A stretch of DNA of 64,000 nt from Quercus robur. Lineage: Eukaryota > Streptophyta > Magnoliopsida > Fagales > Fagaceae. The notes under the pieces are model-generated. The model was not told the DNA's origin. It saw only the letters and a list, made by a program, of their open reading frames with translations, and ran no database searches. The translations under genes and the position numbers were made by a program. Below, one piece after another: positions 62,131 through 64,000 of this stretch; the first letter of the stretch is position 1, and each line of letters opens with the position of its first letter. The stretch covers positions 13,795,974-13,859,973 of the forward strand of contig NC_065536.1 in assembly GCF_932294415.1 (NCBI RefSeq). Direction: 5' to 3'.

Positions 62131-64000
62131 TTTGATAGTGTTATTATTCTATATTATTAATTATTAATATTTTTCTATGCATTACTACTTAAGCTGCATT
62201 ATATATGTATGATCAATATATTGTAGGATTCATGGTGATTGGAGGTTTTGGTGATGGAATTAATTGTGTATTATTAGAGATTAGTATTTGGAATAAAACG
62301 TGGAAATTTTATTCGTTGGACATACTTGAAGAAACAATCCAACTTTTGAACTTGCAATTTAATGGATAATTCATAATCAACCGGTAGAAAATATGAACAA
62401 CCTACACAACCAAAAGATAATATAAAATATATTTTAGCATAACCTTTTTCATTTTATTTATAATTGAGAGTTAGACATTCTTGAATAAGCAATCCAACTT
62501 TAAAACATGCAAATTAATAGGTAACCTGTGAGCAATGGGTGGATAAAATAGTAATTAAGACGGTGATAGGTATCCACATCATTAAACACCAAGAACTGTT
62601 TTTTTTTGGTAATGAATGAACACAAATACTCGCGTGCAAATACACACAATCAAAAAGATTTAATATTTTATGTTTTGGGGTGCATTGATTTTGCTGTCAT
62701 CTATTTATAGTGTCTTCTTGGTTGTTAAGTAAGTTCATACAAGAAACATGAAGAGCATTTTTCTAAGACTATTTAAAGATTCCTGCCTTATGTAGTTCCA
62801 TTATAAATGAAACTATCACAAGATAAGACCCAAACCAAATACTTAAACCAACCTCATTTTTTAGACCAACATCGTTTTTTTTTTTTTTTTTTTAATCTCT
62901 CTTTGTTTTTGGTTTTAATCTCCCTTTGTTTGTACTCTTTCACTTTGTGTTAAAAGCTTCCACTGCCTATTTTAGCACTGCGCCGAATTCTCACCTACAT
63001 GCTCTATATGCCATCCTTTTTTCTTTTTTCTTTTTTCTTTTTTTTTTCCCTTCAACAATTCGAAATTTATGAGCCCAAGAAAGACAACTTGAGGACCCCT
63101 ATCTTTTGCACTATTTTATCCCCCTTAACTTTTATACTCTCCTAAGCTGCCCATTTCACTAATCGATGACATATATTCAATCTCATAGAGATTTAAGCTC
63201 TGATTTGTGTCTTTGAAACAATTCTAGAAGTAGTGGTATCTCTTCATTAAATGTTTTGTCTTAATTATAGAAAGCCATTTGATTACACCCACCTAAAAAT
63301 CATTTCAAATAAGTGGTGGATAATATGAACAGCTTACACCACCAAAAATAATATGGGAACTATTTTAGTAAAACATTTCATTTTATTTACAACCGACATT
63401 TAATGATACCTAAAGAAATATTCCAGCTTTTGAACTTGCAATTTAATAGATAATCCGTGATAAATTGGTAGAAAAACTGAACATCCTACACAACCCAAAG
63501 ATAACATAAAAATTATTTTAGCATACCGAAAGATAATATAAAAATATGTTAGCATAACCTTTTCATTTTATTTATAATTGAGAGTTGGACATACTTGAAG
63601 AAACAACTCCATCTTTATTTACAATAGAATTTCCCAGCAAAGCAACTCATTCAACAATGTTCTATTTCTTTTGGATGATTCCTTTGGTTACATAAATTGT
63701 TCGGTTGAAAATGGAATTTCCTAGCAAAGCAACTCATTAAACAATACACTACAGAAAAGGAGAAGTAATATGTTTTGAGTATGTGCAACTGTATCAAGCC
63801 TAGATCGCTCATATATATGTTTTTTTATCCAAAATACTGCTACTTCTGCCTCCATAGTAGTAATAGCTTTGAATCTATCTATGACACTTGTGAATCACCA
63901 ATAAATAAATAAGAAAAAAAAAGTAATGCAAGAATGAATAAAAATGATACAAGAATTTAAATCATTTAACATATTTTTAGTGGACTTCCAAATACATGTG
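62131..64000. repeat. AT-rich stretch with a dispersed direct repeat (possible Helitron body)
   Basis: A segment containing ACTTGAAGAAAC, TTTGAACTTGCAATTTAAT, AACACAACCAAAAGATAATAT and TTTCATTTTATTTATAATTG occurs around 62318-62520, 63290-63400 and 63405-63610 with changes. No coding region was recognised. Confidence 0.45.

Overview
This is a gene-poor, transposon-rich stretch of nuclear DNA from a flowering plant. The evidence is multi-exon genes with GT-AG introns, a CC-NB-ARC-LRR resistance gene, DC1-domain coding sequence, and plant-type Copia/Gypsy LTRs, L1-like LINE, hAT, Mutator-type MITE and Helitron sequences. The repeat types look like those of a woody eudicot, possibly Fagaceae. 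That is an impression from pattern recognition, not a tested assignment.

The backbone is a cluster of ERD6-like (ESL, MFS-type) monosaccharide transporter copies. From left to right: copy 1 (8005-12939, minus, 18 exons, broken by two stops and a lost splice acceptor); copy 2 (14916-24768, minus, 18 exons, the only uninterrupted reading frame, about 501 aa); an orphan exon-1 relic (25002-25049); copy 3 (34268-39722, minus, exon 1 missing, many lesions); copy 4 (46622-49747, minus, exons 10-18 only, exon 14 split by a solo LTR); copy 5 (50432-52019, plus, exons 5-14); and copy 6 (59487-61983, plus, exons 8-18). Exon lengths and phases agree across copies, so lesions were found by aligning copies by eye.

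Between copies 5 and 6 lies a CC-NB-ARC-LRR gene (53305-57074). It is interrupted in its first exon by an hAT element with a perfect 8-bp target-site duplication, and is further broken by one frameshift and two stops. A replication protein A-like fragment and a Helitron 3' terminus (ending 59470) follow, directly abutting truncated copy 6.

Other mobile DNA includes a complete non-autonomous LTR retrotransposon with TSD (1777-6137) carrying a 76-bp tandem array, solo LTRs (28439-29208, 29711-30990, 36472-37318, 48036-49132), hAT elements (20460-21652, 26399-27020, 52112-52522, 53403-54270), a Mutator-type MITE family with 9-bp TSDs, a 5'-truncated L1-type LINE (40732-43193), and three Helitron 3' ends. 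The left edge holds the 5' end of a broken DC1-domain gene. The remaining sequence is AT-rich intergenic DNA with microsatellites. No tRNA, rRNA, CRISPR or prokaryote-like operon was seen.
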